Positions 1 to 9,100 of a stretch of 53,219 nucleotides of DNA are shown one piece after another; positions within the stretch are counted from its first letter, which is position 1, and each line of letters starts with the position of its first letter. Both the position numbers and the translations under genes were made by a program. The notes below the pieces were generated by a model. That model had not been told where the DNA came from. It did no database searches and was given only the letters and a program-made list of their open reading frames with translations. This stretch comes from JBHELB01 sp041859045. GTDB taxonomy: Bacteria > Hydrogenedentota > Hydrogenedentia > Hydrogenedentales > SLHB01. The stretch spans positions 1-53,219 of the forward strand of contig JBHELB010000024.1 of assembly GCA_041859045.1 (NCBI GenBank), read 5' to 3'.

Positions 1-114
1 GAAGCCCTGATCAACGGCGAGGAACCCAACGGGCTCTCGCTGGCCAAGCTGACCCAGACCTTCCCCGAGGACTGGGCCGAGCAGCGCCGCCAGTTCGGCT
101 TCGCCACCGACTGA
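1..114 (+). CDS. C-terminal end of an unidentified protein
   Basis: The first frame is open from base 1 and stops at TGA 112-114, giving the last 37 residues of a protein that begins outside the window. The fragment is hydrophilic and ends in FGFATD. It has strong third-position GC like the neighbouring genes and is followed 27 bases later by a factor-independent terminator, so it is a real gene end. I do not recognise the family from so short a piece. Confidence 0.7.
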   Translation, partial: EALINGEEPNGLSLAKLTQTFPEDWAEQRRQFGFATD

Positions 115-140
115 CGACCGGACCGGAGACCACCCCAGAG

Positions 141-169
141 AGCCGACCATCAGCGTCGGCTTTTCTTCT
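141..169 (+). terminator. Rho-independent terminator
   Basis: A seven-base stem AGCCGAC (141-147) pairs perfectly with GTCGGCT (155-161) around a seven-base loop and is followed by a T-rich tract. It sits just downstream of the partial gene that ends at 114. Confidence 0.8.
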
Positions 170-470
170 TCGGGGGCAGGAAACCGGAGTTGACCACGCT
201 TCTTTTCATGGCCGAGGCGGGTGATTTCGAAAAAAACGTCCGGTTGCGGCATCGAGCGATGACCTAAGACAACCGCCCAAAACGGCAACCAGCCGCAAAC
301 CCATATCAATCAAGGATGTAGCTTTCCGGACGAGCTTCGGACTTGGTCCGGAGAAAACAGAGAATCAGGGGCCAAACAGAGAAAAAAAGGCGGGAGGATG
401 GGGAGAATCGATGGTGCGAAGAGGTGCTTTGGAAAGATGTGAAACGGGCGCAAACCCTTTATAAACAAGG
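170..470. other. Intergenic stretch with no gene seen
   Basis: About 300 bases lie between the terminator of the left-hand gene and the terminator of tmRNA. Only short open frames without ribosome sites occur, and I see no tRNA or other recognisable RNA fold. Confidence 0.6.
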
Positions 471-520
471 AGAAAAAGAAAACCCGTCACCCCGGAGAAT
501 GACCCCAGAGAGACGGGTTT
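471..520 (-). terminator. Terminator of tmRNA
   Basis: Read on the minus strand, AAACCCGTC-type arms (512-520 and 480-488) form a nine-base stem followed by a T-rich run (complement of 471-479). It lies immediately after the tmRNA 3' end. Confidence 0.8.
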
Positions 521-532
521 GTCTTTTCTAAA

Positions 533-889
533 TGGTGGAGGCGGGGGGAATCGAACCCCCGTCCGAAGGCGCGTCCATACAGGCGTCTACGTGCGTAGCC
601 CTTCATTAGTGTTTGGCCACCGGGGAGCCCGTCGGGCGCAGTCTCCACGGCCGCAAGGCCCAGATCGTACCCGCTTCGGGATGCTGGAACCCCCATCCCG
701 GGCGGAGCCCACTGTCGTCGCCTTGTCCGTTTAGCAGGCGGTCAACGGCAAGACGCGTCGCCTAAGTTAGGCGGCGAGAGCCAATTCGTTATTGGCAGTT
801 GTGTTTTGATCGGCTTTTTACGAGGCCAACCGATCAACCTCGGCACGCAACCTGCACTTCTACACCCCCGTCGAAACCTTGGCGCCCCC
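533..889 (-). ncRNA. ssrA: tmRNA (transfer-messenger RNA)
   Basis: Transfer-messenger RNA rescues ribosomes stalled on broken mRNA. The 5' end GGGGGCG (889-883) pairs with CGCCTCC before a genomically encoded ACCA at the 3' end, forming a seven-pair acceptor stem with one G-U pair. The T-arm GGGTTCGATTCCC and the conserved segment GGCCTCGTAAAAAGCC, the same as in E. coli, are both present. After that segment a short frame reads Ala-Asn-Asn-Glu-Leu-Ala-Leu-Ala-Ala-stop, the proteolysis tag with the normal ALAA ending. The exact resume codon is inferred; a longer in-frame reading starting Ala-Asp-Gln is possible. A possible -10 element TATACT (complement of 949-954) lies upstream. A terminator follows at 471-520. 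Confidence 0.97.
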
Positions 890-979
890 ACAGAAACATC
901 TGGGGTAAGCCGCGGCCCTAGCGGGCATGCGGTACCTTTCTCTCACTAAGTATACACGGTCTATGCGCATAAAGCACGG

Positions 980-1008
980 TTGCTCCCCGCCGCCATCGGG
1001 GGTATAGT
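980..1008 (+). promoter_or_regulatory. Sigma-70-type promoter of the stress-protein gene
   Basis: TTGCTC (980-985) and TATAGT (1003-1008) are separated by exactly 17 bases, about 80 bases upstream of the universal stress protein start. Confidence 0.6.
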
Positions 1009-1085
1009 GAATACAGGAGAAGTTCGAGGCCAGGGATGGCCGGGCCGCCCCGCGGACAAGGCGCCCCGGGGTGAGAGGAGCAGCC

Positions 1086-2063
1086 ATGTTTCGGCAGAGC
1101 AATGTCCTCTTTCCAACGGATTTCTCGCATTACTCCATGTATGCGCTCAAATATGCCATTGCCCTCACGCGCAAGTATGGCGGCAAGATGATCGTGGCGC
1201 ATGTCCTGGACGAGCATCTGGTGGTGAACCTTGGCGGGGTGACCATTCGCCCGGGAACGGACGAATACCTGGCCGCGCTCGAAAGCATGAAGGCCCATGC
1301 CGAGGCGCGGTTGGTGCAGACGGTTCAGACCTGCCTCGACAATGGCGTTCCTGCGGTTTCGCGGGTGCTGGTGGGCCACGCGCCGGAGGAAATTATCCGC
1401 CTTGCCCAGGAAGAGGCCTGTTACCTTATCGCGCTGTCCACGCATGGGCGGACGGGACTCGAGCACCTCATGTTCGGAAGTTGCTGCGAGAAGGTCGTGC
1501 GAATGGCGACGGTTCCCGTGTTGTGCATCAAACACCCCGAGCGCGATTTCCTGGACGAGGACACCTGCACGGTACATCCGCGCCGCATCCTGTTCCCCAC
1601 GGATTTCTCGGCGTATGCGGAGCGGACCTTGCCGTATGCGCAGTCGCTCTGCCGCGAGTTCGGCGCGAAATTGATCCTCTTCCACGCCACGGAGTACCCG
1701 GTGTTGATGCCGGAGTTTTTGACGGATCGCGCGGGCATTGTGGAGATCGAGACCGAAGCGATGGCGCGCCGCGCGCTCGAAGAGCTGGCCGCACGTACCC
1801 CGGACATCCCGGTCGAGATTCTCGTGCGCTTAGGCGTGCCCCACCGCGAGATCGTGACCGTGGTGGAAGAAGCCGACATCGACTTCATCGTCGTGCCGAC
1901 CCACGGACACAGCGGCATTGCCCATCTGCTGTTCGGAGGGATTGCCGAGAAAGTCGTGCGTTTGGCCAAGTGTCCCGTGCTCGCCGTGCGGCCGGTACCC
2001 GTGCCCGAACCCTTGCGCGAGAAGGCCGAAAAGGCCCTCAACCTCCTGCAGCCGTCGTTCTAA
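1086..2063 (+). CDS. Tandem universal stress protein (two UspA domains)
   Basis: A cytosolic stress protein of 325 residues made of two fused UspA folds. Each half starts with the family signature FPTDFS (near residues 9 and 174). Each half also carries a THG-x9-G nucleotide loop: THGRTG..FGS in the first and THGHSG..FGG in the second. The canonical first glycine of the G-x2-G-x9-G(S/T) ATP motif is Ser in domain 1 and Pro in domain 2, so ATP binding may be weakened. ATG 1086 is chosen because AGAGGAG lies five bases upstream; the in-frame ATG at 1071 lacks such a site. The gene is monocistronic, with its own promoter and a hairpin at its stop codon. It converges with the membrane protein gene that ends at 2117. 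Confidence 0.93.
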   Translation: MFRQSNVLFPTDFSHYSMYALKYAIALTRKYGGKMIVAHVLDEHLVVNLGGVTIRPGTDEYLAALESMKAHAEARLVQTVQTCLDNGVPAVSRVLVGHAPEEIIRLAQEEACYLIALSTHGRTGLEHLMFGSCCEKVVRMATVPVLCIKHPERDFLDEDTCTVHPRRILFPTDFSAYAERTLPYAQSLCREFGAKLILFHATEYPVLMPEFLTDRAGIVEIETEAMARRALEELAARTPDIPVEILVRLGVPHREIVTVVEEADIDFIVVPTHGHSGIAHLLFGGIAEKVVRLAKCPVLAVRPVPVPEPLREKAEKALNLLQPSF

Positions 2064-2082
2064 CGCATTTTTGAGAATGCGT
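2063..2082. terminator. Short hairpin between convergent genes
   Basis: ACGCATT (2063-2069) and AATGCGT (2076-2082) form a perfect seven-pair stem that begins at the stress-protein stop codon. No T tract follows on either strand, so its role as a terminator is only a suggestion. Confidence 0.4.
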
Positions 2083-2116
2083 AACGCCAAGTGGCTGCGC
2101 CTTTATTTAGAGCGTT

Positions 2117-4960
2117 CTAGCGCGCTTCGTTTGCCGGAGGGCCTTCCGCGAGACGTCGTTGCGCGATAGCGGGGTCGCCGCCGAGCGCCTGATAGCGGCG
2201 ATAGGATTGCACCGCTTCGTCGATGCGCCCGCCCTTGTACTGCAAGTCGCCAAGCCGCAGATAGAGTTCCGGTTCGTCGGGCAGGTAACGCAGCAGATCC
2301 GTTAAGAACGCCACGCCGCTATCGATTTCCTCCCAGCGCAGGAAGAGTTTTCCCTTGGCCTTGGCAATTTCGCGCAAGTAATAGCGCGCATTGGCGTCAT
2401 TCGGGTCGATATCAAGCGCGGCTTTGAAGTGCGTCTCCGGCGTGCCGCCTGCAAGTCCGCTGTAATACGCGATGAGTCCCTCGAAATCCTTTTGTTTGGC
2501 GCGGTAACGCTGAGAAAGGATCGACTGAAGCGACTCGGCGTTCTCCTCAATGCCGGTGTAGCGGACAAGCGGCAACGGGCTCTCGATAAACGGCTGGAGT
2601 TCGCGCAGGGTCTGAGCGACGGTGTTCTCGTACATCAGCCGTGGCGCGATGAACTCGGCCCAGGGACGGTCGTCGCGCATCACCTGCACCGGGCCGGCCG
2701 CAAGATAACGCCCAATGGCGTCTTGCGACATCAGAAATCCCGTGAGCAACTCAGGAGGATCGGTAAGACCGACCTGGCGCAGCGCATTTTGCACGACGCC
2801 GCGACTGAGGCGCTTGGCGGCGCGCGCGTATTCGATGGTCAGCGGTTGGTTCGACCCGATGAGAAACAGGTCCGCGTTGACGAACCATGCCGTGTAATGC
2901 GGAAACACCGTCGTAAACGTATAAACGAGCGAACGCACGACGTCCGGATCGAGGCTGTGCAACGGCACCCACTGTGACACCAGGCCGCCATCGGTGAGGT
3001 GGTCGAGGCAGAGGCGGTAGAATTCCTGCGTGTAGAACGTCGAGACGCCCGCCAGCGCCAACGGCATCGGCTCGAAGGTGATCAGGTCATACCGGTCGCG
3101 TTGCGTGAGCAAAAAATTACGGCCATCGTCGACAACAAAGCGTATTTTGGGGTTTGAGGTAACGTCGAAATTGTCGGTCTTGAACAGCGGCGCGGCCTCA
3201 AGCACATCGGGCGAGATTTCGACGGCGTCGATCCGTTCGAGATCGAACAGTCCGAGCGTGCTGCACGTGATGCCGGAACCAAAACACATAAACAGCGCGC
3301 GCTTGAGGTCGCGGTCGAACAGGAACGGCAGTGCGCCCTGAAACCGGTTCATTTTCACGCCCTTCTCAATGGACGCGGTCGCCTGTACGGCGTTGATGAA
3401 CAGCACGCGGTCTCGACCGCTCGTCGCGTTCTCTGGCTCCGCCACAACCACAGTGCCTTCAACCCCCTCGCGATAGTGAATCTCGCGATGCTTCTCGGGC
3501 AGATAGCTCTGCGTCAGCGCACGGCCCGCGTCGGGAGGAAGCGCCTGGAGCATGAACACCACCGCGAGCGCCGTCGCCGCGGCGAGCAACGATTTGTTGC
3601 GCTTCGATGGCCCCGGACAGTCGAGGATCAGGACGAGTCCGCCGCCCAGCAGCAGCATTGCCAGCAAGAGCACCCCTTTGTGAGTGCCGAGCAAGGGAAT
3701 GAGGAGATAACCTCCGGCCAGCGCTCCCAGCACGCCGCCCAGCGTGTTCACTGCGTACAGGCGTCCGATGCCGCGGCCTAATCCGGGAGCGCGATGCATA
3801 TACGCGCGCACGGCAAGAGGAAAGGTCATTCCGCTAAACAGCGCGGGCAGAAACAGGACGCTGAACGACAAGAAGAATTTCTCGCGAAGGATGTGGTTCC
3901 AGTCGTAGCCGGTATCGACCATGTACGTGCTGAGTTGCCCGGGCAATGCGGGAAACCAGACCAACGTTACCAACGTGAAGAAACCGAACAGGACTTCCGC
4001 CAGTCCCAGTGCGGCCTGCGGGAAGCGGCCACGGTCCGCCCACAGCGCCGCCACACCGCCGCCGATCGCGATGCCGCAAAGAATCGTGGCGAGCACGGTC
4101 GTGAAGGCGTACGTCGTGCCGATAAAGATGATGGCGAGCAGGCGCGTCCACAACACTTCGAGCCCCAGCGCGCAAAAACCGGATAGCGCGAACACGATTA
4201 GAATTTCGGCCCCCAGCCGACGGTGGGCGGTGGGCGTTTCGGTCTTGGTGGCAGGCCCGGCCTCCGTGGCAGGCAACTTGGCGCGTCCAAGCCAAAGGGC
4301 CAGCACCCCGACCGCTAGGTTCAGCGCCGCGCCGAGCCACGTGGCACGGGTGTAGCCCAGTGCGGGAATCAGGACAAACCCGGCGAGCATGCAGCCCGTG
4401 ACCGCGCCGAAGGTGTTGACGCTATAGAGCGCGCCGATGCGGCGGCCTGGGGCGGAGAGGCGTTGGACGGCGTGACGGGAGAGCAGCGGCAACGTTGCGC
4501 CCATGAGCGAAACGGGCACGATCAGAAACGCGAGCGCCAGCAACGCCCGCAAGACAACGCCGGAACCGCGGTCGCCGCCGAAGTGTTGCAGTAACGACAC
4601 AACGACGCCTTCGCCAGAACCGATCAGAGCAATGAACCCCACCGCCCAGAAGGCAATAATGACTTCAAAAAGACCGTAGAGAAACAGAGGACGCCGAGTG
4701 CGGTCCGCCAGACGGCCGCCCCAGAAACTCCCTAACCCAAGCCCAAGAAAGAAGATAGAGAGAACGGTGCTCACGGCGTACGAAGTTGTTCCGAAAAGCA
4801 GCACCAGTTTGCGCGTCCAGACGACTTGGTAAACTAACCCGCAGGCGCCTGAGACGAAGAAGAAGGCCAGAACAATGAGGAATGAAACCAAGGCCCCTCG
4901 GGAGCGGTCCAGAATCGGGACCTCGGACGGAGCAGCGATGTCGGTTGATGGTAGACTCAC
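2117..4960 (-). CDS. Fused MFS transporter/spermidine-synthase-like membrane protein with TPR tail
   Basis: 947 residues. Residues about 25-460 are highly hydrophobic, forming many membrane spans with MFS-type repeats (GSFWGGRLADR near 98). Residues about 480-740 resemble the Rossmann domain of polyamine synthases, with EISPDVLEAAPLF and DDGRNFL motifs. Residues about 800-935 contain tetratricopeptide-like helices. The catalytic Asp expected after the YDLI strand is replaced by Glu (TFEPM), so aminopropyl transfer is doubtful. The start is GTG 4960, with AGGAG six bases upstream. Upstream of the gene lies a nested palindrome (4991-5091). Members of this fused family are common in environmental bacteria and their substrate is not known. 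Confidence 0.88.
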   Translation of the reverse strand: MSLPSTDIAAPSEVPILDRSRGALVSFLIVLAFFFVSGACGLVYQVVWTRKLVLLFGTTSYAVSTVLSIFFLGLGLGSFWGGRLADRTRRPLFLYGLFEVIIAFWAVGFIALIGSGEGVVVSLLQHFGGDRGSGVVLRALLALAFLIVPVSLMGATLPLLSRHAVQRLSAPGRRIGALYSVNTFGAVTGCMLAGFVLIPALGYTRATWLGAALNLAVGVLALWLGRAKLPATEAGPATKTETPTAHRRLGAEILIVFALSGFCALGLEVLWTRLLAIIFIGTTYAFTTVLATILCGIAIGGGVAALWADRGRFPQAALGLAEVLFGFFTLVTLVWFPALPGQLSTYMVDTGYDWNHILREKFFLSFSVLFLPALFSGMTFPLAVRAYMHRAPGLGRGIGRLYAVNTLGGVLGALAGGYLLIPLLGTHKGVLLLAMLLLGGGLVLILDCPGPSKRNKSLLAAATALAVVFMLQALPPDAGRALTQSYLPEKHREIHYREGVEGTVVVAEPENATSGRDRVLFINAVQATASIEKGVKMNRFQGALPFLFDRDLKRALFMCFGSGITCSTLGLFDLERIDAVEISPDVLEAAPLFKTDNFDVTSNPKIRFVVDDGRNFLLTQRDRYDLITFEPMPLALAGVSTFYTQEFYRLCLDHLTDGGLVSQWVPLHSLDPDVVRSLVYTFTTVFPHYTAWFVNADLFLIGSNQPLTIEYARAAKRLSRGVVQNALRQVGLTDPPELLTGFLMSQDAIGRYLAAGPVQVMRDDRPWAEFIAPRLMYENTVAQTLRELQPFIESPLPLVRYTGIEENAESLQSILSQRYRAKQKDFEGLIAYYSGLAGGTPETHFKAALDIDPNDANARYYLREIAKAKGKLFLRWEEIDSGVAFLTDLLRYLPDEPELYLRLGDLQYKGGRIDEAVQSYRRYQALGGDPAIAQRRLAEGPPANEAR

Positions 4961-4990
4961 GGGCGACTCCTGTACGATAGACCAGCACCT

Positions 4991-5091
4991 AGAGCATTTT
5001 CACCAAGGATGCCTACGGCGCGTCTGCCAAGGCTGCGTGACGAAAATACCCGAATGTCGGCGACCGTAGGCACAAAAACGTAAAACGCTCT
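4991..5091. repeat. 101-bp nested palindromic element
   Basis: Outer arms AGAGCATTTT (4991-5000) and AAAACGCTCT (5082-5091) are complementary except for one position. Inner arms GCCTACGG (5011-5018) and CCGTAGGC (5064-5071) are perfectly complementary. The core 5018-5061 recurs at 11110-11152. The element sits in the gap between two divergent genes and looks like a small mobile or structural repeat rather than a gene. Confidence 0.65.
5018..5061. repeat. Dispersed repeat, copy A
   Basis: This 44-45 base core matches 11110-11152 at about 38 of 45 aligned positions, including a 14-base identical block CTGCCAAGGCTGCG. Copy A lies inside the palindrome described at 4991-5091. Confidence 0.65.
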
Positions 5092-5224
5092 GACGGTCCG
5101 AAACGGGGCCATGCTATAGGACGGCGCGAGGTCTGTCAACGCCTGACGCGTCTTTCCGGGGAACATTTCCGGTTCGCCGGGGTTCGACAATGGGGTGATG
5201 CACCTCAGAATGGAGGGTCTTGAC

Positions 5225-6052
5225 GTGAGAACGCTGGTGATAATGTTCGTAATAGGGCTGTGCCTGGGCGCGGTCGGCGGCACGGTGGTGGCGAAGACGC
5301 AGTTGAGCAAGAGCGTTAACGACGCTGCGGCGCAGCAGGTCGAGCAGCAGGCGAAACTTGAAGCGGCCCAGCGCGAAGTGGCCGAACTCCGCACGCGCAT
5401 CGAGGAACTGGACCAAACGCAGAAGCGTCTCGAAGCGATGAATGCCTCGCGCCCAAAGCGTCCGCGGGAAGTCCGACCTGAGCCTCTCGCGGAAGTGATG
5501 CCGCCGGAAGCTAGTTTAGGGGCAGAGGGCTCCGCCGAGGCGTACGCGGCCCCTCCGGCGGGCAGCGAGCGTGAATCTCGGCCTCCGCGCCCCGGCGGCG
5601 ATGAACCCGCTGCACAGGGAGAGATGGAGGCGCGCGGGCGCGGGGAGATGATGAGCCGTATACAAGAGCGAATTGGCAATTTCCTGCAATCGGAGGCGGA
5701 CCAAAGCGACGACCCGGCCCAACGCGAGCGCTACCTTAATCTGAGCGAGTTGATGACCGCGAATGCCGAGTTGCGCAGGCAGATGCGCGAAGCAAGCACG
5801 GATGAGCAGCGGGAAGAATTGCAGGCCGCAATGGGGCAGAATTGGGACTCGATCCGAAGCCTTTCCTCCGAGATCCAAAAGGCAAAAATTCAGTCCGTCG
5901 CGGATCGGTACAACATTCCGGAAGCGCAACGCACGCAGTTCATGGACGACGTTAACCGCGCTTCGGCCTCTCCGCTGTTCGGCCCTGGCCCGGCGGGCCC
6001 TGGTTTCTTTGGTTTTGAGCGTGGAGGGCGTGGACAAGGCGCGGGGCAATAG
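5225..6052 (+). CDS. Membrane-anchored coiled-coil protein of unknown function
   Basis: About 275 residues. An N-terminal hydrophobic segment (VIMFVIGLCLGAVGGTVVA) is either an uncleaved anchor or a signal. It is followed by a Gln/Glu/Lys-rich coiled coil (about residues 25-70), a Pro/Arg/Glu-rich linker and a second helical region rich in acidic and basic residues. The tail is Gly/Pro-rich. The helical second half loosely resembles Spy/CpxP-like periplasmic proteins, but I cannot assign it. GTG 5225 is preferred because GGAGG lies eight bases upstream; in-frame ATG 5210 overlaps that site. A strong bidirectional terminator follows. Confidence 0.75.
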   Translation: MRTLVIMFVIGLCLGAVGGTVVAKTQLSKSVNDAAAQQVEQQAKLEAAQREVAELRTRIEELDQTQKRLEAMNASRPKRPREVRPEPLAEVMPPEASLGAEGSAEAYAAPPAGSERESRPPRPGGDEPAAQGEMEARGRGEMMSRIQERIGNFLQSEADQSDDPAQRERYLNLSELMTANAELRRQMREASTDEQREELQAAMGQNWDSIRSLSSEIQKAKIQSVADRYNIPEAQRTQFMDDVNRASASPLFGPGPAGPGFFGFERGGRGQGAGQ

Positions 6053-6083
6053 GGCTCCAGAGATAGAAATCCACAGCAACGCA

Positions 6084-6118
6084 AAGGCCCCCAACCGCAC
6101 GAGACGGTTGGGGGCCTT
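6084..6118. terminator. Bidirectional terminator
   Basis: A perfect 14-base stem AAGGCCCCCAACCG (6084-6097) and its complement (6105-6118) encloses a seven-base loop. On both strands short T/A runs flank it. It separates the convergent genes ending at 6052 and 6134. Confidence 0.9.
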
Positions 6119-6133
6119 CTAGTTATGTAGTCG

Positions 6134-9100
6134 CTATTGGTGCGGCGCCTGATAGGGCTGCTGCACTGCCACGTCCGACGTAATCACGTAGTCATCATAC
6201 GTCGCCTCGACGAAGAACGCCGCGTACTGGTTCAGCGCGGGCAGCAACTGAACCGGCATGCCGCTCTGAATTGGAGTGGAGACCCACACGGGTGAATCGA
6301 AGATCCCCGCCCCGAGACGGAAATCAGGCTTAGCCTCTCTTCGTGCAATATAGAGGTTGAGCGATTTCGCCCCAGGCGCGTTCACACGAACGATACGATT
6401 GTCGGCAAAGGTCCACGTGAGCTTCGGTACAGCCGCCGGCGTTCCATACGCGATGTTTTCCACCCACGGCTGAAGTCCCGCGAGCAGGGAGAGATAGTTC
6501 CCGCCCAGTGTGCGGTCGCTGTTCGGGAAATAGCGCAGCCAGTTGTCGCCCGCCAAGTACGGAAAATAGAACTTCGCCGAATCCGGGGGTGAGCAAATAT
6601 CTCCCGGCGACAGCAGGGAGTACGTTGGCGCACGCAGCCGCCCCGCCCCCAGGTGTTCCAGATGGCCGCCCAGGGTGTAAAGTTTTGCGTACCATACCGG
6701 ATCGACGAGTGTCACAAGGTATTCGCGGGGCGCTTCTTTGAGCAGTTCCTCCTCCATCGTGGCCAGTATCTGCAACAACTGCCCCCCAAGACCGCCGTAG
6801 AGGCCAGTGTCATAGCCCGCGATAGCGGGGGTGAAAACCCACGGATCACGCTCATCAGGCGCCAGTTTCATCGCGTTGTCGATTTGCAGCAGCAACTGGT
6901 CTATCAGTGTCACTTCGTCAGATAAAGATCCTTTTACAGCCGATACGTGATCACGGATCTCGTGGAAGCTATCGAGATTCTCTTCTCCCGGTAGATCCAA
7001 AAGATTGCGTAACGCATCATAGTGGTCAAATTCATTCTCGGCGTCCACACGCGGGAAATAGTACTCGTCCATCAAATCCCACAAGATTGCCCGAAGGAGC
7101 TGACGCACTTTCTCGGCATCGCGGCGCAGGAGCGCCGCCATCGCAAACGAGCGGTAGCCTATGTCGTTGGTGTTGTAGTAATCCTGTCCAACCTCAGGGG
7201 CTACGAGTGCGGAATCGATGTTGTATCCCAGCGGGGAAGGCTGCGTAAATGCATCAACGCCGGAGAATCTGAAGCCGAACTGATCTTCTAGAGAGCGTTG
7301 ATACCCGAACTGCTCTCGGAGTCCGGCCCCGTCAAAGCCGAGAGAAATTAGTCCCCTCACGCGCGTATCGGCTATGGCGGCCATATAACTTGCCCAACCG
7401 CCCATCCATGAATCCTCCGAGCCGGCGAACACAATGCAGTCTTCGATCAGCACGGGCGGGTAATTTCCGCTGCCGCCCTGGGCCGGCGGATTCGGATTCG
7501 CCATAAACGTACGTACGGTGTCCATCGCCTTTTTCGCGGCTTTGGCAATGGGGAAGAAGACGATCGTGTTGGGGTCATTCGTGTCAAGGAAGGTCTTCAG
7601 TGAGGCGCTGATAAATTTGTTCCCCTTAACCGCTTCTCCAAACGCAGGGTAGAAGCTGGGCTGATTGGGAACCTGATCGAGCACCGCCACCGCCATCTTG
7701 CTCTGCACGGCGAACGAAGAAAGCGCGGGATCCACGGATGTCGGCCGCGCGGCTCCGGTCTCGTTCGTATTCAGGTAGAGCAGCATGGTTTGACTGGAAA
7801 GGTTATCTGGGTGAATGATCGTCAGATTGTGACGCCACAGATTGGGGTTGGTTGGCTGTTCGCTCTCCCAGACCAACGAGGCGATATCCATAGTGTACGC
7901 AGTGAATTGATCCGAAGCGCCACGGGCGAGCTGCGTTACCGTCGGCACGTGATTCGTCACCGCCGCCGCGTCGGGAGCCTGCACATAGCGATCCAGCGCT
8001 GTCGGTTCCAGCACTTCGATGCACCGAGTCTTTGTCTCCGTGTCCGCCACATAAGAGCTTGTGTTGAGCGGATCGTCCGGGTCTCTTGGATTCGTTACGG
8101 CTTCTACAAGCACCGATAGTTGGACGGTGTACATTCCCGGAGAGCGGAACGGATATTGCCGTAACGATGTGCTCCCCGGGATGATGTCGTAGACGGGACT
8201 AAAGCTGCGCACGACAGTGGAGGCGTCGGGATATTCGCCGCCTTCCTTCCAAATGCGCCATTGATATTCGACGATGCGGCCGCCCCCCTGAGTACTCGAC
8301 GTGCTCACGAGTTTGATGCCCGTCAAATCACGGAAAACAACGGCTGGTGCTCTCATCCCGCGCACGAGATCGGAATCCGTGTTATCGATGATGACGAACG
8401 AGGCTTCCGGCGCCACACCGCCCACCGAGACGATCTGTGATGTGTAGTAGTTTTCCACGGGGCCTTGCCCATCGACCGTCGGCACGCAGGCGGGGGCCGG
8501 TCCATCAGCGCCCGCGCGATTCAGCACAAGCCGCACCTCATATACCGCTGGCGCGGTCCAGGTTTGCGTCGTATTCTGCCCCGTACTCCACACGGTAAAG
8601 GGACCTGGGGTTGTATCTGGTCTTATCTCGCGATAGGACCATTCCCAGCGATCAATCAACGCCGATCCCGTATCGGATTCGTCGGTGAACGTTACCGTCT
8701 CGTACATGGAGGGATTCAGATCCGACACAATGAACTGTGCCTTGGGGTATTTGAAGGATACCGTGACGTACTGGGACTTGATCGTACTTACGCGGCTGCC
8801 GTCCAGCAGACGCACCTCCAGCGAAACCGTGTAGACGCCCTCTCCGCCGTACATGTGACTGGCGACTTGGGCCGTGCTGGTGTACCCGTCGCCGAAATTC
8901 CACAGATAACCGGCAACGCTTGCCCCTTGTCCGATGATTGGCGTAAAAGTCAGCACCTCGCCAATCGATGCGTCCGTGGTATTCGCGGTGAAATCAGGTC
9001 GAACCGTGACGTAGCCGGTCTTTGTCGCCGTGTTGACGCCGTGCGTATTCGAAACCGTCAAGGAGACGTCGAACTTGCCGACCTTGCTGTACGTATGCGC

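Noticed and set aside
980..2074. Long frame overlapping the universal stress protein in another phase
   Set aside because: Composition shows it is a shadow; the UspA frame has motifs and a ribosome site.
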